Source of the DNA: Chromobotia macracanthus
Taxonomy: Eukaryota > Chordata > Actinopteri > Cypriniformes > Botiidae
NCBI GenBank assembly: GCA_036877525.1
Contig: JAZGTH010000062.1
Coordinates: 7,124,501-7,188,500, forward strand
DNA: 64,000 nt
Direction of reading: 5' to 3'
Part shown: positions 1 through 12,600 of the stretch, in pieces
Layout: every line of letters starts with the position of its first letter
Numbering within the stretch: position 1 is the stretch's first letter
Program-made: the position numbers and the translations under genes
Notes under the pieces: generated by a model
The model's input: the letters and a program-made list of their open reading frames with translations, nothing else
Databases searched by the model: none
Told to the model about the DNA's origin: nothing

Positions 1-24
1 TCTTGCAGGTTGGGAATATGTTTT

Positions 25-45
25 AAATAAATAAATAAGTAAATA

Positions 46-135
<90 letters not shown>

Positions 136-152
136 ATATTTATATATTTATT

Positions 153-183
<31 letters not shown>

Positions 184-226
184 TTATTTGTTTGTTTGTT
201 TGTTTGTTTGTATATATATATGTATG

Positions 227-291
<65 letters not shown>
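25..291. repeat. Compound microsatellite (TAAA)n/(TA)n/(TATG)n/(TTTG)n
   Basis: A simple repeat runs from TAAATAAATAAA through long TA, TATG and TTTG arrays and back to TA, ending at CAGGGAGAGA. Open frames reading Tyr-Ile repeats here are artefacts. Confidence 0.98.
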
Positions 292-293
<2 letters not shown>

Positions 294-734
294 GGAGAGA
301 GAGACTGGAAGGGGTGTCGAATGTTGGCCAATGTTGAAATTGGCCAGGTTGTCAAAGTCACTCGTTTCATTTCCTCGTGTCCCACAAACACCATTCGGTT
401 TTCGGCTCAGCAGTGTCCTTTTATATTTTTTTAACCTATTTTTTTCCATTTTTTTTATGTTAGCCAGCAGAGCGTCCTGAATTCCCTAAAGGGCCCATTT
501 TAAAAGTAATACATTTTCCTCTGTGTTTTTCAAATCAGTGACAGTCATCTTTTGTCCTATTGTTGTTTGTTTATAAGAATTATTCTAAGTTCCTCTAGGA
601 CCCTGGGCCTTTGAGAACATCTTGCTTATTTGGGTAAGTGAAATGTATTTGACTTCAAATTAGCTGTTGTTTATTTAAAGCTGCAGTAAGTTTAAGTTTG
701 AAATTTGGCAACTCTTGTTTCATGGAACTTGCAG

Positions 735-800
735 GTTTTACATTTACATTTGTTCATTTAGCAGACACTTTTTGACAAAAGACAAGAGTATTAAACATTT
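735..800 (-). repeat. SINE tail fragment
   Basis: The short stretch ACATTTGTTCATTTAGCAGA matches the tail motif of the fish SINE tails seen at 57748 and 60345. No tRNA-like head is present. Confidence 0.4.
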
Positions 801-939
801 TGCCTTAAGAACCAACAAGACAAGTCTACTAAGCTACGTTTACAAGTAGATATTGTATTCTGCTTCTAGTGTCAAGATGAACAGGGTTTTTGTTTAATAA
901 TTATATGTAGGAAAGAATATCAGAGCATTAGGGATTAGT

Positions 940-1590
940 CAGGTGTCTGCGAAACAGGTGTGTTTTGAGTTGTTTTTTGAAGGTTGTGATGGCCTCAGCG
1001 GATCGAGTGGAGGATGGGAGTTGATTCCACCACAAAGGAATAAAAAAGGTGAACATTTTAGTGAATGATTTGGTACCTCGTTGTGAGGGAACAGTCAGAC
1101 GTCACTCATTAACAGACCATAGCTGGCGGGAGGGGACATAAGTCTGAAGGAGTGAGTTGAGGTAGGAGGGTGAGGTTCCTGTGACTGTCCTAAAGGCAAG
1201 GGTCAGAGATTTAATTTGATCTGATGCGGCTGGCTACAGGTAGCCAGTGGAGTAAGATCAGGAGAGGTGTGACATGGGCTCTTTTTGGTTGATTGAAGAC
1301 CAGACGCGCTGCAGCATTCTGGATCATTTGCAAGGGTTTGGTTGCATTGCTTGGAAGGCCAGCCAGATGCGCATTGCAGTAGTCCAGCCTACATATTTCG
1401 AGTGCTTGGACTTGGAGCTGCATTGCATGCTTGAACAGGAATAGTCTGATTTTCCTGATTTCCTGGTTTCTAATGGACTGAGTAGGTGTAAGAGTGTATG
1501 ATCCAAGTTGAACTGTGAAGTTGTATACTAATGATGGGTTGGCCGGGATTATCAGAAGTTCTGTCTTGGACACTTCCAGCCGAGTTGTTA
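940..1590 (-). mobile_element. Non-LTR retrotransposon (L2/CR1-like) 3' remnant
   Basis: The minus-strand translation of 1211-1400 reads CRLDYCNAHLAGLPS...KPLQ, then MIQNAAARLVFN and VTPLLILLHWLPVASRI. These blocks lie towards the C-terminal end of reverse transcriptases of L2/CR1-like LINEs. The frame is not intact toward the 5' side, and no upstream polymerase motifs or endonuclease are present, so it is a dead 5'-truncated copy. The DNA at 940-1210 probably belongs to the same repeat. The clade name is from motif memory. Confidence 0.65.
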
Positions 1591-2533
1591 AAGTTTAATT
1601 AACATTTTGAGTTATCTTTTTATATTTTTTAAATGTATATTTTTATTATTATTTTAGTTACATTTTTAGCTGACTTGATATGAGCTTTTGTCATTTTATT
1701 ATTTTATTTTTAATGTTTAATGTTTTATTTTATAGTTTTTATTTCAGTTAATTATTTAAGTGCTTCAGGTTAAATATATTTCGGTTTAGTCCTAAAAGTT
1801 TTATTTGGTTTAAGTTTTTAAAATAGTATTTATGCCTATATTTTATTTGATTTCAGTGAATATAAATATTTTAATTGTTATAGTTTTTGACTTCTGGTTG
1901 CCAATATTTAAATCCAAACTGGCATGCAGAGGAGAACTCAAACTTCAGTGCACAACCAAAATGCGTATACTTCAAGATAACTTTCTTGTCAATAAATTCA
2001 CTTCTGACACATCCTTCATCAATATTCAAAGTCCTTATACAAAATAAGTGAATCATTCTGTTTAATGTGTACATAAAGCTCATTCCCACCATTGACAGCC
2101 AAGAGACTACAATCATTCACTGCAATAGTAAATTCTAATTGGATGTAAAATCAAGATTGATTTGTGGTCATACAAACCACATGAAGTGGAAAGGACAGTG
2201 TGGCTAATAAATTGATGCTGATATGGGCCTGGCCCCAGGAAACAAAATGCCACTGGTTTATGAGTTGGTGCATGTTGATGCCATTGATCCCCCTGCGGAA
2301 TCTTTGTCGGTATTTTTGTTCTCTCAGGCAATAAAGCTGCGAATTGATTTATTGACAGCAGACGGCTACCTTCATCTGCGTCCTGCTCACTGCAGTATCT
2401 GCTCCTCCAGAAACCTACAGTAAAGCACAAGATAAAGTTAGTGTCAAATTGCAATTCAAGCTGAAGATGGATCAGTAAGAACATAACAATGTTTACATTG
2501 AGTCTGAAGAGACAAAATGGCCACTATTGAGCA

Positions 2534-2876
2534 AGCATTAGCAATTTTAGGTTGTAAGAATGTTTCCATAACATTTTTGTTAAGTAACAAAAATGTTAAA
2601 AATGTTATTTTGAAAGTTCTAGGATAGTTCAAGAAGATATGCTTGGTTATAAGAACATTTTTCAAATGGTTGTTAATTCTGTAACATTTTTAAAATGTTC
2701 CACTAACAACTTAAAATAAATAATGTTCTTGAAATGTTATAAGTTCTCATAAAAACATTTGTGCAGTAACGTTAGTAGAACTTGTTATAAACATTTTTAT
2801 GAGAAAAATGTTATAAAATGAGAACTTTTAGAGAACATTAGCCAACATTCTAAAAATGTTCGCTGTTAGCTGGGTC
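2534..2876 (+). repeat. AACGTT/AACATT-rich interspersed repeat, copy A
   Basis: It starts near TTAGCAATTTTAGGTTGTAAGAA and ends GCTGTTAGCTGGGT. It shares GGTTGTAAGAA, AAGTAACAAAAATGTTA, AGAACTTTTAGAGAACATTAGCC and the closing block with the copies at 10353, 21212 and 36925. See the findings for family structure. Confidence 0.7.
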
Positions 2877-3962
2877 TGAGTTCTTCACAAAACAAGAAGA
2901 AATCTACTCAATTTATATACGCCAGGTTTCTTTAATCTCTTCACTGTGCTGGAGAGTTTTCCATCTTCATCAGGGTTGGTGCCGTGCAAATATGACACAA
3001 CACACAGCCTTTTCTTTTCCACAGCTATTTCTGTACAATTACAACAGAATGATGAATTGTTTTGCCAGTACGGGGGAATGACTGATTGCCTATGTAATGT
3101 TTAGCTATTTCTTATTGTGATATTTGTCATTACAATAACGTGTCGACTCATTTTCTGCTCAGCTGACAAACTCTCATTTTGCAGGCTGCTGTGCAGCATG
3201 CAGGTGATTTGTGTATGCATTCTGGCAATGACTGTTTCTTGGTCATTTGTGTTCGGAGAGTAATTGCTACAGCGTGAGGTGTTTCACATGTGCAAATGTT
3301 GCAGTAACTGCATTGCGGTTGGATCCTCGAAGGAGGAAGTGAAAAAACTAGTGTTTTTTGCTCCAAGAAGGTTATGTACTTTTTCTCTCAAAAAACATTT
3401 TTGAGATTTCTTTACTGTCTTAGATTAAAGAAAAAGATTTCTTTACCGTCTTATGTGCAGCCTCTCTTCCGAGTTAGCCTGTGTGCACACGTGCGATTTT
3501 CCAAGGCGTACAATTCTTTGACATTTACATTATGCAATCTGGGCAAAGTTAGATTTTGTACGATGTAAAACAGCTTTGTGGAGAATATTTCCTTGATGGG
3601 TAAACCAAGAGGCTCCCCTAGAAAAGCACCTGCCCATCATCTCTTAACTGGTAGTTCTGAAAAGGTCAAAACCACCTACATGAGAATGCAGTCTTTTAGA
3701 TATTCTAAATTGTTGTAAAATCACTGTACTAACATGACTTGGGGACATTAAATGCATTAAAAACTCATAATAAATTATGGGCTATTAGGTGTGATGGTCA
3801 GTTCCTACCTAAGAATCCCTCGTTTGTTCCTGAAATTCAATTTTCCTGGAATTAATATACTTCTTTTATGACTAAAGATAAAGTTGTCTTTATTATTCTG
3901 CAAAAGAACAAATAAAATTTAAAAAAGAAGGTAGCTAAGTGAATTAGATAAGATTCAACTTA

Positions 3963-5484
3963 TTTATTGTGCTAATTCTAGGTAGAACGTGTGAACACAG
4001 AATTTGAAGAGGCAACTGACACTTTGTTTGTCAGTATTAATGTAATTTGTCAACAGCTGGTATGTTAACACTAACTAATTAGCATTAACACTGTCTAAAT
4101 GGATGTAATGCGAGGAAAAGTGAGAAATAACTGAACTGATAAAAACATTCATTTCATTTATGACAAGTGTGAACATGAGAAATGTGTGGATTATATACCA
4201 AGCACAAAACAATGTAAAGAAAATCTCTATATATGTACACTATATATTCACAAAGGCACACTGGATTCAATAATCTCTGCCCCAGTTCGACGTCACTGTT
4301 ACATTCCAATGTAAGGCTAATTTATAATTTAATATTATTTATAGATGTATATATTTTGTTCTGAAGAAGTAGTTCTGATGAAGAAAACTAAAAATAAACA
4401 CACAAATTCTAAATTTGAAAACTATAGAGATATTAAATGAAAGTAAGTGTACTTAAAGAGGACCCAAAAATATCAAAGAAAAACACAGCTGAATACATTG
4501 CATCTTAACTGCTGTCAATAGACATAGATTAGACTGTTCATAATCACCGCATGTAGAAATGCATTTATCCTTTGTAAAACTCACGTCCTGCTTTAACAGT
4601 GCATGATATAAAATGGAGGGTGCATTATACTGCTTTATATGTTCAGCTTTTTAAGGAATTTGTTATAAGATTAGTGGTAAAAATAGTCTGTAGGCCAATT
4701 TAAACCTAGTATTACTGTCCCACAGTGGTTTAAAATGACATTAAATGGCACGGTTCCTTGAACACGGGGGTATCTGTAAAATCTGCAGGGGATTATGAAA
4801 ACATATGAATTCTACACCTTGGTGCTAATATACAGAACACTGTGTCTATAAATACATAAACCAAAACCAGTAACACAGTCAAAATTCTGGACGTTTAACA
4901 TTCACAAACACCCTCCCTTCCAATAAAACTTGAATAAAAAGGCAGAACACAGACTGAACAAGCTGTAACATCATTATATTAATAAATCTGTTTCATTATT
5001 ATTTTATCGAAGTCTTACATCATATTCATTGTACTTAATTTTTCATTAAGTGCACTCATTTGCAAATACAAAATGTCTGTCATTTTCCAAAACCAAAATG
5101 CTATTTAGCAATAAAAATAGGCTGATAAATAAAGCAACCGTTACTTAATTACAACCATGATGTTTTAATAACAATTTATCTACAAAATTGACTGACATCA
5201 CTGTATTCTTTCAGAAGAAAGCACACTGTTACTGAAGCAAAAAAACATATAAAAATTACAAACACTTCATATATTTTTAAAATCCTGTCACTTTGATCTC
5301 CGTGTTCTGTTATATAATAAAAATGAGTCTGTCCTTTTGTGTAAGATGATGCAGTGTGTGTAAATTCACAAAATATTTCAGTGACTTCATTTCTGGAAAA
5401 CATCGCAGCTTTAACTCATTAACAGTCTGCTTTGATTTTTTACAATTGTTCTATTGCTGTCAGTCAGCTGGGGTACTTTAACTG
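3963..5484 (-). other. brinp3: Probable brinp3 3' UTR with candidate poly(A) signals
   Basis: AT-rich sequence follows the stop codon. Minus-strand hexamers are ATTAAA at 5169-5164, ATTAAA at 4333-4328 and AATAAA at 3968-3963. I cannot tell which is used. No other coding signal is seen here. Confidence 0.4.
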
Positions 5485-6601
5485 TTAGCTGCAGAGTTTG
5501 GTGGTCTCGTAATCCAGAGAATTGGGGAGGCGGGCGCTGAAGGTCTGAAGTGAGGAGTGTATACGCACCACCTCATTAGGTGTTAGCTTGAGCCGGTGAC
5601 GTAGCAGGCAGGAGAACAGGTCCAGAGGCTGTTGACCTGGTGGAGAGAGTCTGTTCACCCGGTCTCTGATTTCCAACAGCTGCAGCAGGGCTGAATCCTG
5701 CGAGCCCTGTGTGTATGGGTAATCCAGTTGCAAGATCAAATCCCGAATCGCTTCTGGGTCAAAATGCATGCTGTAACCAAACACTTGAATGCTGTTGATC
5801 TTCATGTAGCCCAGGTTTCTAGTAGGGTCGGTTGTTTCCAAAGGCTCCACATAAATGCTCTCATTGGCTCCCGTGCCTGGAGTTTTGATGCGGCTCCTCA
5901 AATAAATGTGAATAGTCTCAAAGAAGGTCTTCCACTTGTTGCCCAAAGTCAGGGTCCAGTTAAAGCACTCCAGTGGAAGATCCAGCTTAGCAGACTTCCA
6001 ATCAGGAAAATTGTTTTCATTTACAGGAATCAACCAGCTCTCCGAGTGACTTCCTCCAAAGGGATTTATGAACAACGTGAGGGCAGGTTCTAGAGTGCTG
6101 TTTTTAGTAAGGCAAATTTGAAGGGAGATGCCTAAGAGCATGTGCACTAAGTTAGATTTGTATTTGTTACTCTTTAGGGTAAGCAGCATTCTCTTCCTCC
6201 ACGAAGGGTCGAACCAGCTATTCAGGCGCATGTCGTTGCTAATGAAAATTGCGTGGACCTCCAAGCGTCGATCAGCTCTTTGAAGGAGATAACGTAGCTC
6301 CAGATCCTGTAGATCAGTCTCAAAGCCCAGGTAGTTCTCTGTGGAATCTGCCACCATTGGTCGACAGGACCCTTGACTTAGCATGTAGCCAGGGTTGCAA
6401 CTTCCACAGCGAGTATGGTTGTCAGTAGCACAAGCAGCACAGGCGGCACCTTCTCCCACAGAGCACGGTATAGGAACTTGGCAGGAACTGTGATCATATG
6501 CACAAATGCAAGTGCGCAGCCCTTCTGAGAAGGAGCCCAGCTGGTTGTTCTCCGAGCAATAGAGTAAAGACTGGAGGTAGTTCAGCCAATATGACTGTGG
6601 C
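5485..6601 (-). CDS. brinp3: brinp3 terminal coding exon
   Basis: 1117 nt including the TAA at 5487-5485, with acceptor CAAAACAG|GCCACA. It encodes residues 384-754. A cysteine-rich segment (about 398-462) contains RCGSCNPGYMLSQGSC. The conserved C-terminal region follows, with EVHAIFISNDMRLNSWFDP, FGGSHSESW, WKTFFETIHIYLRSR, DYPYTQGSQDSALLQL and DLFSCLLRHRLKL, ending TTKLCS. A single long terminal exon is usual for BRINP genes. The open frame extends upstream of 6601 into intron and that part is not coding. Confidence 0.97.
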
Positions 6602-9600
6602 CTGTTTTGTAGAAAAGACAAGATAAATTAGTTTAGTTAGTCTGTCTTAAAAGATAACTGATCAAATTAAATTGTCATGTTTTTGAAGCCAGCCAGCAGC
6701 AGCAGCAGCTAAAACTAGCACTACCATAATGATAACTCTGTTACACAAAAAATACAAGGCGCCTACCTTAATGCATAAAAAGTCAAAGACAAATGCAAAA
6801 AGTTTCCTATGCATGATGCATGTAAAACAATGTATCTGTAAACTTTTAAAATATGCCTAATCAAAAGATTTAATGTTTATTGTGATAAAAACGACAGAGA
6901 AAGCAAATAAAGTAAAATCTGTGACATCATTTGCAAAAAAACAATTGCCTTTACCTAAGCGAATACAGAAAGAAATGTCATATACAATTAACTACAAATT
7001 CCCCCACATGCTGGCCTCCATATGTATTATTATACATATACTGTATTTTATTTTACATGCTCTAAAGAAAACTTTTAAAATTTGCTCTGTTTTACATTCA
7101 CAATATCACAATATTACTACTGAATCACAACGCTACTGAATTTCTGAACTTTGCACTCACACACTAAATAAAGCCAAGCTCTGCTTTTGCCTACAAACTG
7201 TTAATTTCTTCATATTTTTCCAAACCAACAAATGAAAAAAGTACAGTAACAAACTGATACCAATGGAACTGTATGATATAGTACAGATAAACAAGTGCAA
7301 ATTCTGAACATTGAACAGACTTCCCTAAACCAACTCTGGTTTTATTGATTGTGAGTTAAACTATACTATCATCCCCACTGGGATTTTTTTGGCCTAACTG
7401 TCTGCAGAACCTAACTAAGTAGCAGAAATCAATCACTTACTGCTTATTTGTGAGTGGCGTCCTGTACACTTCGTTGTGTACAGGAAGTACACAAGCCTTT
7501 CAATTGCTTTGAAACCAGACTGACAAGCATTTCTCTATCCCAGAGAGTCTGTGTGCCACTCAAGAACACAAGCAATAATAGTGACAAGCACTGCACACAG
7601 AGTCCCCTCTCTGGGTACAGTAATTGGGGGTATTATTCCATTTCTAAATTAAGTATAAGTGTATTTATCACCACAACAATGTGAAGATAATGAGATAGTT
7701 CTGCGCACCTTTCACGCGGTAAGTTGATGTGGGGCTGCTTCTGGCACCTCTTGCTCAGGCTAAAGAGCTTGTATGCAACTCGCTGTGCTCTCCAAAAGAG
7801 ACTTTTCATGCTGCTTTCCAGCTGCTCATAGCGTCTCTGAAACACACCATCCAGCGACCACAAATGCTGGATCATTGAGGAATTGAGGAAGAAATTCTGA
7901 GGCAGCCTCATCAGAAATGTTTTGAACTCATCTATTGAGGGAAAAAAACAAATTATTTTAAATACAGAAGCGTTGTCACGTAAACTTGACTGAATGAGAG
8001 GAACATCATCTTTTATCACTCTGCTTGACAATAACAAGGAATAGTTTTACTAAAGAGCCAGGAAAGACTTTGAAGAAGAAACTTTTTTCAGAGAAACGCT
8101 TTGAACATTTTATTTGAGCTGATGGGGCAGAACATAGAACAAGTTTGATATCCCTCATAGGAGGACACATTTATGACACCTGAGAATGTGTGTACGCCAG
8201 CCACTTCTTGCCACTTTCTGATGGCTTTAATAACATAAACTTTAAAAGTAATTGCAATTTGAGATATTTTAGGAAGAAAAGGAGATGAGAGGGTAAAAGA
8301 AAAATAAAAGCTATGCATTTTAATTTTGCTCAGGCTTTAATGGTCTCTGTGGGATGACCTCAGGAGGCAGTATTACAGTAGCTAAACATTTTGCTAAGTG
8401 CTCTTATTCATATGCTTGATGAAAGCTGGACAGGCAATAAACCATTTTATGGGCGATTAATCCTTCTCAACATATTGTACAGCAATATGTTAACTCTACC
8501 ACAGAAGGGCATAGTGTGACATGTCAGGACTCAGTGAAAGCTGTTGATATATACTCAATCTGGTGCATAAATCACATTGCATGAGTAGAGAAGGATGTTC
8601 ATAGACGTAATTGTGCAACATGCGATTGAGCCCCTCGTTTGTCTTTTTTCCTGTCGTTGACATTTATTTCCTACCTGAATCTTCAAATTCCTTGTAGATA
8701 AGGGCCCATGATTCAGAGATTCGTGAAAGACTTTCCTCCATGGCCTGAATGTCTGTGTAGGGGCAGTTGCACTCTGCAAATTTAGGGTCACATTTGCACC
8801 AGCAGTCATTGTTTCTACAGACAAAAGTTCCTTCTCCGTTGCAGGCGATGTAACTAAGAGCTGCTTGGACAAAAGTGTCTCTTAGATAGGTTGGCAGAAT
8901 GACCTGCAACCCTTTAGTTACAGAGAAAAGAAAGACTGTTATGAAAAATGATAGGGGGAAAGTATTATAATCACATAAGTGACCACATGCAAATAGCCAG
9001 TAAATTGGTTTGCTAAAGACTAAAGACAGACATGCAATCACCAGGTGCATGGGTACCTGCAATTATTTGTATTTATGAATTTCACAGATGCTTTTATCCA
9101 AAGCTATTTACTGTACAATTATGGTATACGTATTATTACTATGTGTGTTCCTTGTGAATCAAACCCATGACTGTTGTGCTGCTAATGTAATACTCCACCC
9201 ACTGAGCTACAGGAGTCCAGCTTTAAAGTAATTATACTTTTCTATATTCAGATTTCTATATTGCATGAAATTCTATAATGCAAAATTCTATATTTGCAGT
9301 TGTTATTAAAGCAACATAACAATATCAGAACTAAACACGTTTGAGCAACATCTTATACCTTGCAAGTGGACTTTGTTTTCGGGACTCTGAACCAGTACAG
9401 AACTGACAGAATCAAGGTTGTCATAGTTACTGCAACCAAGAGGGCCAGTCCTGGTTTCAGTTACCTGGGAAACGAAATTCAGACCACAGTTATCAATTTC
9501 ATCATAAGATTCCCATGATACAGTGTGTGAAAATAGTCTGTTTTTTGTTATACTTTTGTGAGTTTCAATTTCACCTGTTCATATAATCCTGGAGTATAAA

Positions 9601-12600
9601 GAAGAAAAAACATATTTTGTTTGGTGTTCAGGACAAAAGGTTTGAGCTTGACACTGAACATACAATACAGACTTATCCCTAACCTTAATTTCAAACCTCC
9701 TTTAACAGGGAATAAAACCAGTCTGCCTATGAATAGATGCAATATTATGACTTCCTGTGCTTACATGATGATAATACAGTAGATTTAGTTCTCTTGATAA
9801 TGACCTAGACTACTTCTCGTTGTATTGAATCATTAAGTTGAAGGAGAAGCTAAGCATTCCTCTTCCTCCGTTAATGTATTTAATCAAAGATCCACTTTGT
9901 TTAGATTTTTTACACACACACACACACACACGAGAAACAGCAGTTTTTGCTCTCTGTGTTGCAAAATGTCTAACCTTAGTGTAGAGTTCGGTATTTAATG
10001 ATGGCTAGATTCTGCATAGCTGTATTGACTTAAGCAGCTCAATTGACCTTTACTGCAAGCTCTGCTATAATCCACATCTGCAATATAAGATCACTGAATT
10101 TTCTCCTGCTTTCCACTCACCCCTCTCTCTTCATGACACAGAAAAGCATGCGTAATTGATTCACACTTTTCTCTTTCATGGTGCCGGTGAATCTTCATCA
10201 GTTCAGCGATTTCTTTCGATCCGGCCTGTCATTCGAGATCTTTGCTAGACGGGCAGCTAGATAAGGTGAGACAAGGTTGTCTTCTGCCACTCTATCACAA
10301 ACCCACTGAAAAGTCTGACGCTGGAAATGTGGAACTCTGAGGCGCATGCATTCCCAGCTAACAATTATAGGTTGTAGAAACACTTCCCTGATGTTTTCAT
10401 TAAATGTTAGGAACATTCAGTGTTTTAGAATTTGAATTTTAGACTTTGTTTTAATGTTTTTGTTGGTGATAAGAACATTATTAATGTAATGTTTTTATTC
10501 TGTTTTTAAAACGTTTTACTAACAATAACAACTTAATAATAATGTTTTTGATATGATATAAAACGTTACAAAATGGTCTTCTAATGTTATTGCAGGAATG
10601 ATTTTGATAACTTTAAAAACTTTAAGATAATGTTGGCCAACATTCTGAGAAAGTTCCCTGTTAACTGGGTTTATGGTATGTGTTCGTTTGCTTATGACAG
10701 GTTTTGACATCACCCCGACCTTTGAAGCTTCTGTTGTTTTGGAATAGCATACATACAGTCTGTGATGGCTTCCGCTAAACTCAACCTGAGAGTTTGAACT
10801 GCTAAGCTGCAATGGATTTAATAACAACCGCACCTGATGCAATCATATAATATATCTCTTTATTATTTAATGCACCATATGATGTGCCATATGGAAAAGA
10901 AGAACTGATTGATGAACAGGTAGGGAGTGATATTAGATTCTCTTTACAGATAACAGCTGTTACTCAGATACTTTGTCTGTCACAAAATACCTTGTAATGG
11001 CAGATTATAGGCCACCTGGACATATGTGATTCTGGCTTAATGTGAGACATCAACAGTCTGCTGTTGATACCCACACAGCGTAGAGAGATGCTATTTTTGG
11101 AGCAGTCAGATTACTTTTTTTTGGTCTGGGAGTAAATATCAGTCAGTAGGTTTAGGATAGCTGTTATTTTTTTCTCCAATTTCACACAGACAAACACTAC
11201 ATGATGGACATTCACTGACATACTAAAACTTCAATCACAGGCACAAGTAACCCTCTTTGTAATTTCCCTGTGAAAGCACACCTAGACAAACACATTTAAG
11301 ATTTACAATGGGTGGTTTTGCTTAGAAAGGTCTGTCAACAGTGCATTCTTTTCAGAAGTGAACTAACAAAGAGCCGTGTCTGTCTTCCTGCTGTAGAGTG
11401 TCTGTACCTTCAGTGGTGAATACCAGGCTGATCTGGAATAAGTCAAATCATGAGCAAAATGATTCTTGACGATTACAAAATGGCTTTCACACATTATACA
11501 AACAACCTGAGCGACAAATTGACAAATGCAGGACCTGGCATCTAACACGCCCTCCATTTTCTAATAAAGTCCCAGCACACCAACAGACTAATAGGCTTTT
11601 CCTCTAGAAAGGAAATAGCTAAATTTACCCTCCATGGTGCCCAGTGGGGGGAGCTAAAAACCTCATTCTTTTCCCCAGCTGCATTTAATCTGGAATTCAT
11701 ACTGTGGAACGTTCATCTGTCCCGTGAAATGCAGGCATGGGTCAACACCCTGCGGAAATGATGCGTGTCGAGGGCCCCTGCTGCTTTCACGATTCATTCT
11801 GTTGCGCTGTAGGAGACCTTGCAGGTTGCTGCCGTCACTCAAAGAACTCTTTTGCTATTCTCACCAGCAACAGTGAAGCATAGCAGTGACACTGGAGAGC
11901 TGCCCTACCAACTGTAATAAATACATGTAAGCGCTGCAACAGTGGTGTGCTGATGGAAAGCACAGTTGTATATAATCAAAGCATACCTGCACCATACTGT
12001 GCATTGTCGCGACTGAGTAAAACCTCTGTGGGGTTTTCAGACATCTTTGTCTGATCATCATCAATGTAATGGGTAATTCTGATGCCTGTCAACAAAGGTA
12101 TAACAGCAAATGCAAATAATGCACTGCACGAATGCTTAACAGTGGCAAACATACAGTGCAAAGATTTTTGGCAATTAATCAGTTTGTGTGAGAACTACAT
12201 AGCATAGGGTGACGAATTAATAAAGCATAATTTCATATCTTGTAAAAAGTTAAAGAGGTTGCTTCTGTCTTTACTTTATACAGACAAACAATGTAAGAAT
12301 GCAAATCATTTATTTAATTTAGAAGCATAATTGTCATTCTAAATTAGAAACATAATTGTCATTCTGGTTCTAATGCTTGATATTAATGACCATCTAGAGC
12401 TGGTTGTAGCATATTGTAGCATATCTAGAGCTGGTTGTAGCAAACTTTATCATTTGCTGTATAACAGGGTCTTAACAAGGCTAAAAGCTCTCCAGAGTAG
12501 AATACCCTTCCGGTTTTATTTTCTCTCAAAACACTAAAATGCAACAAAAACCACCGCAGTGCTTTCCTAAACATCTGTGGGTCTCTACTGCGAAATGTTC

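Noticed and set aside
132..480. Tyr/Ile/Val-rich open frames
   Set aside because: Translations of (TA)n and (TATG)n microsatellite. The same applies at 25848-26066, 30029-30301 and 43856-44093.
5728..6093. 121-codon plus-strand open frame
   Set aside because: It lies entirely antisense within the terminal brinp3 exon and has no domain; a shadow frame.
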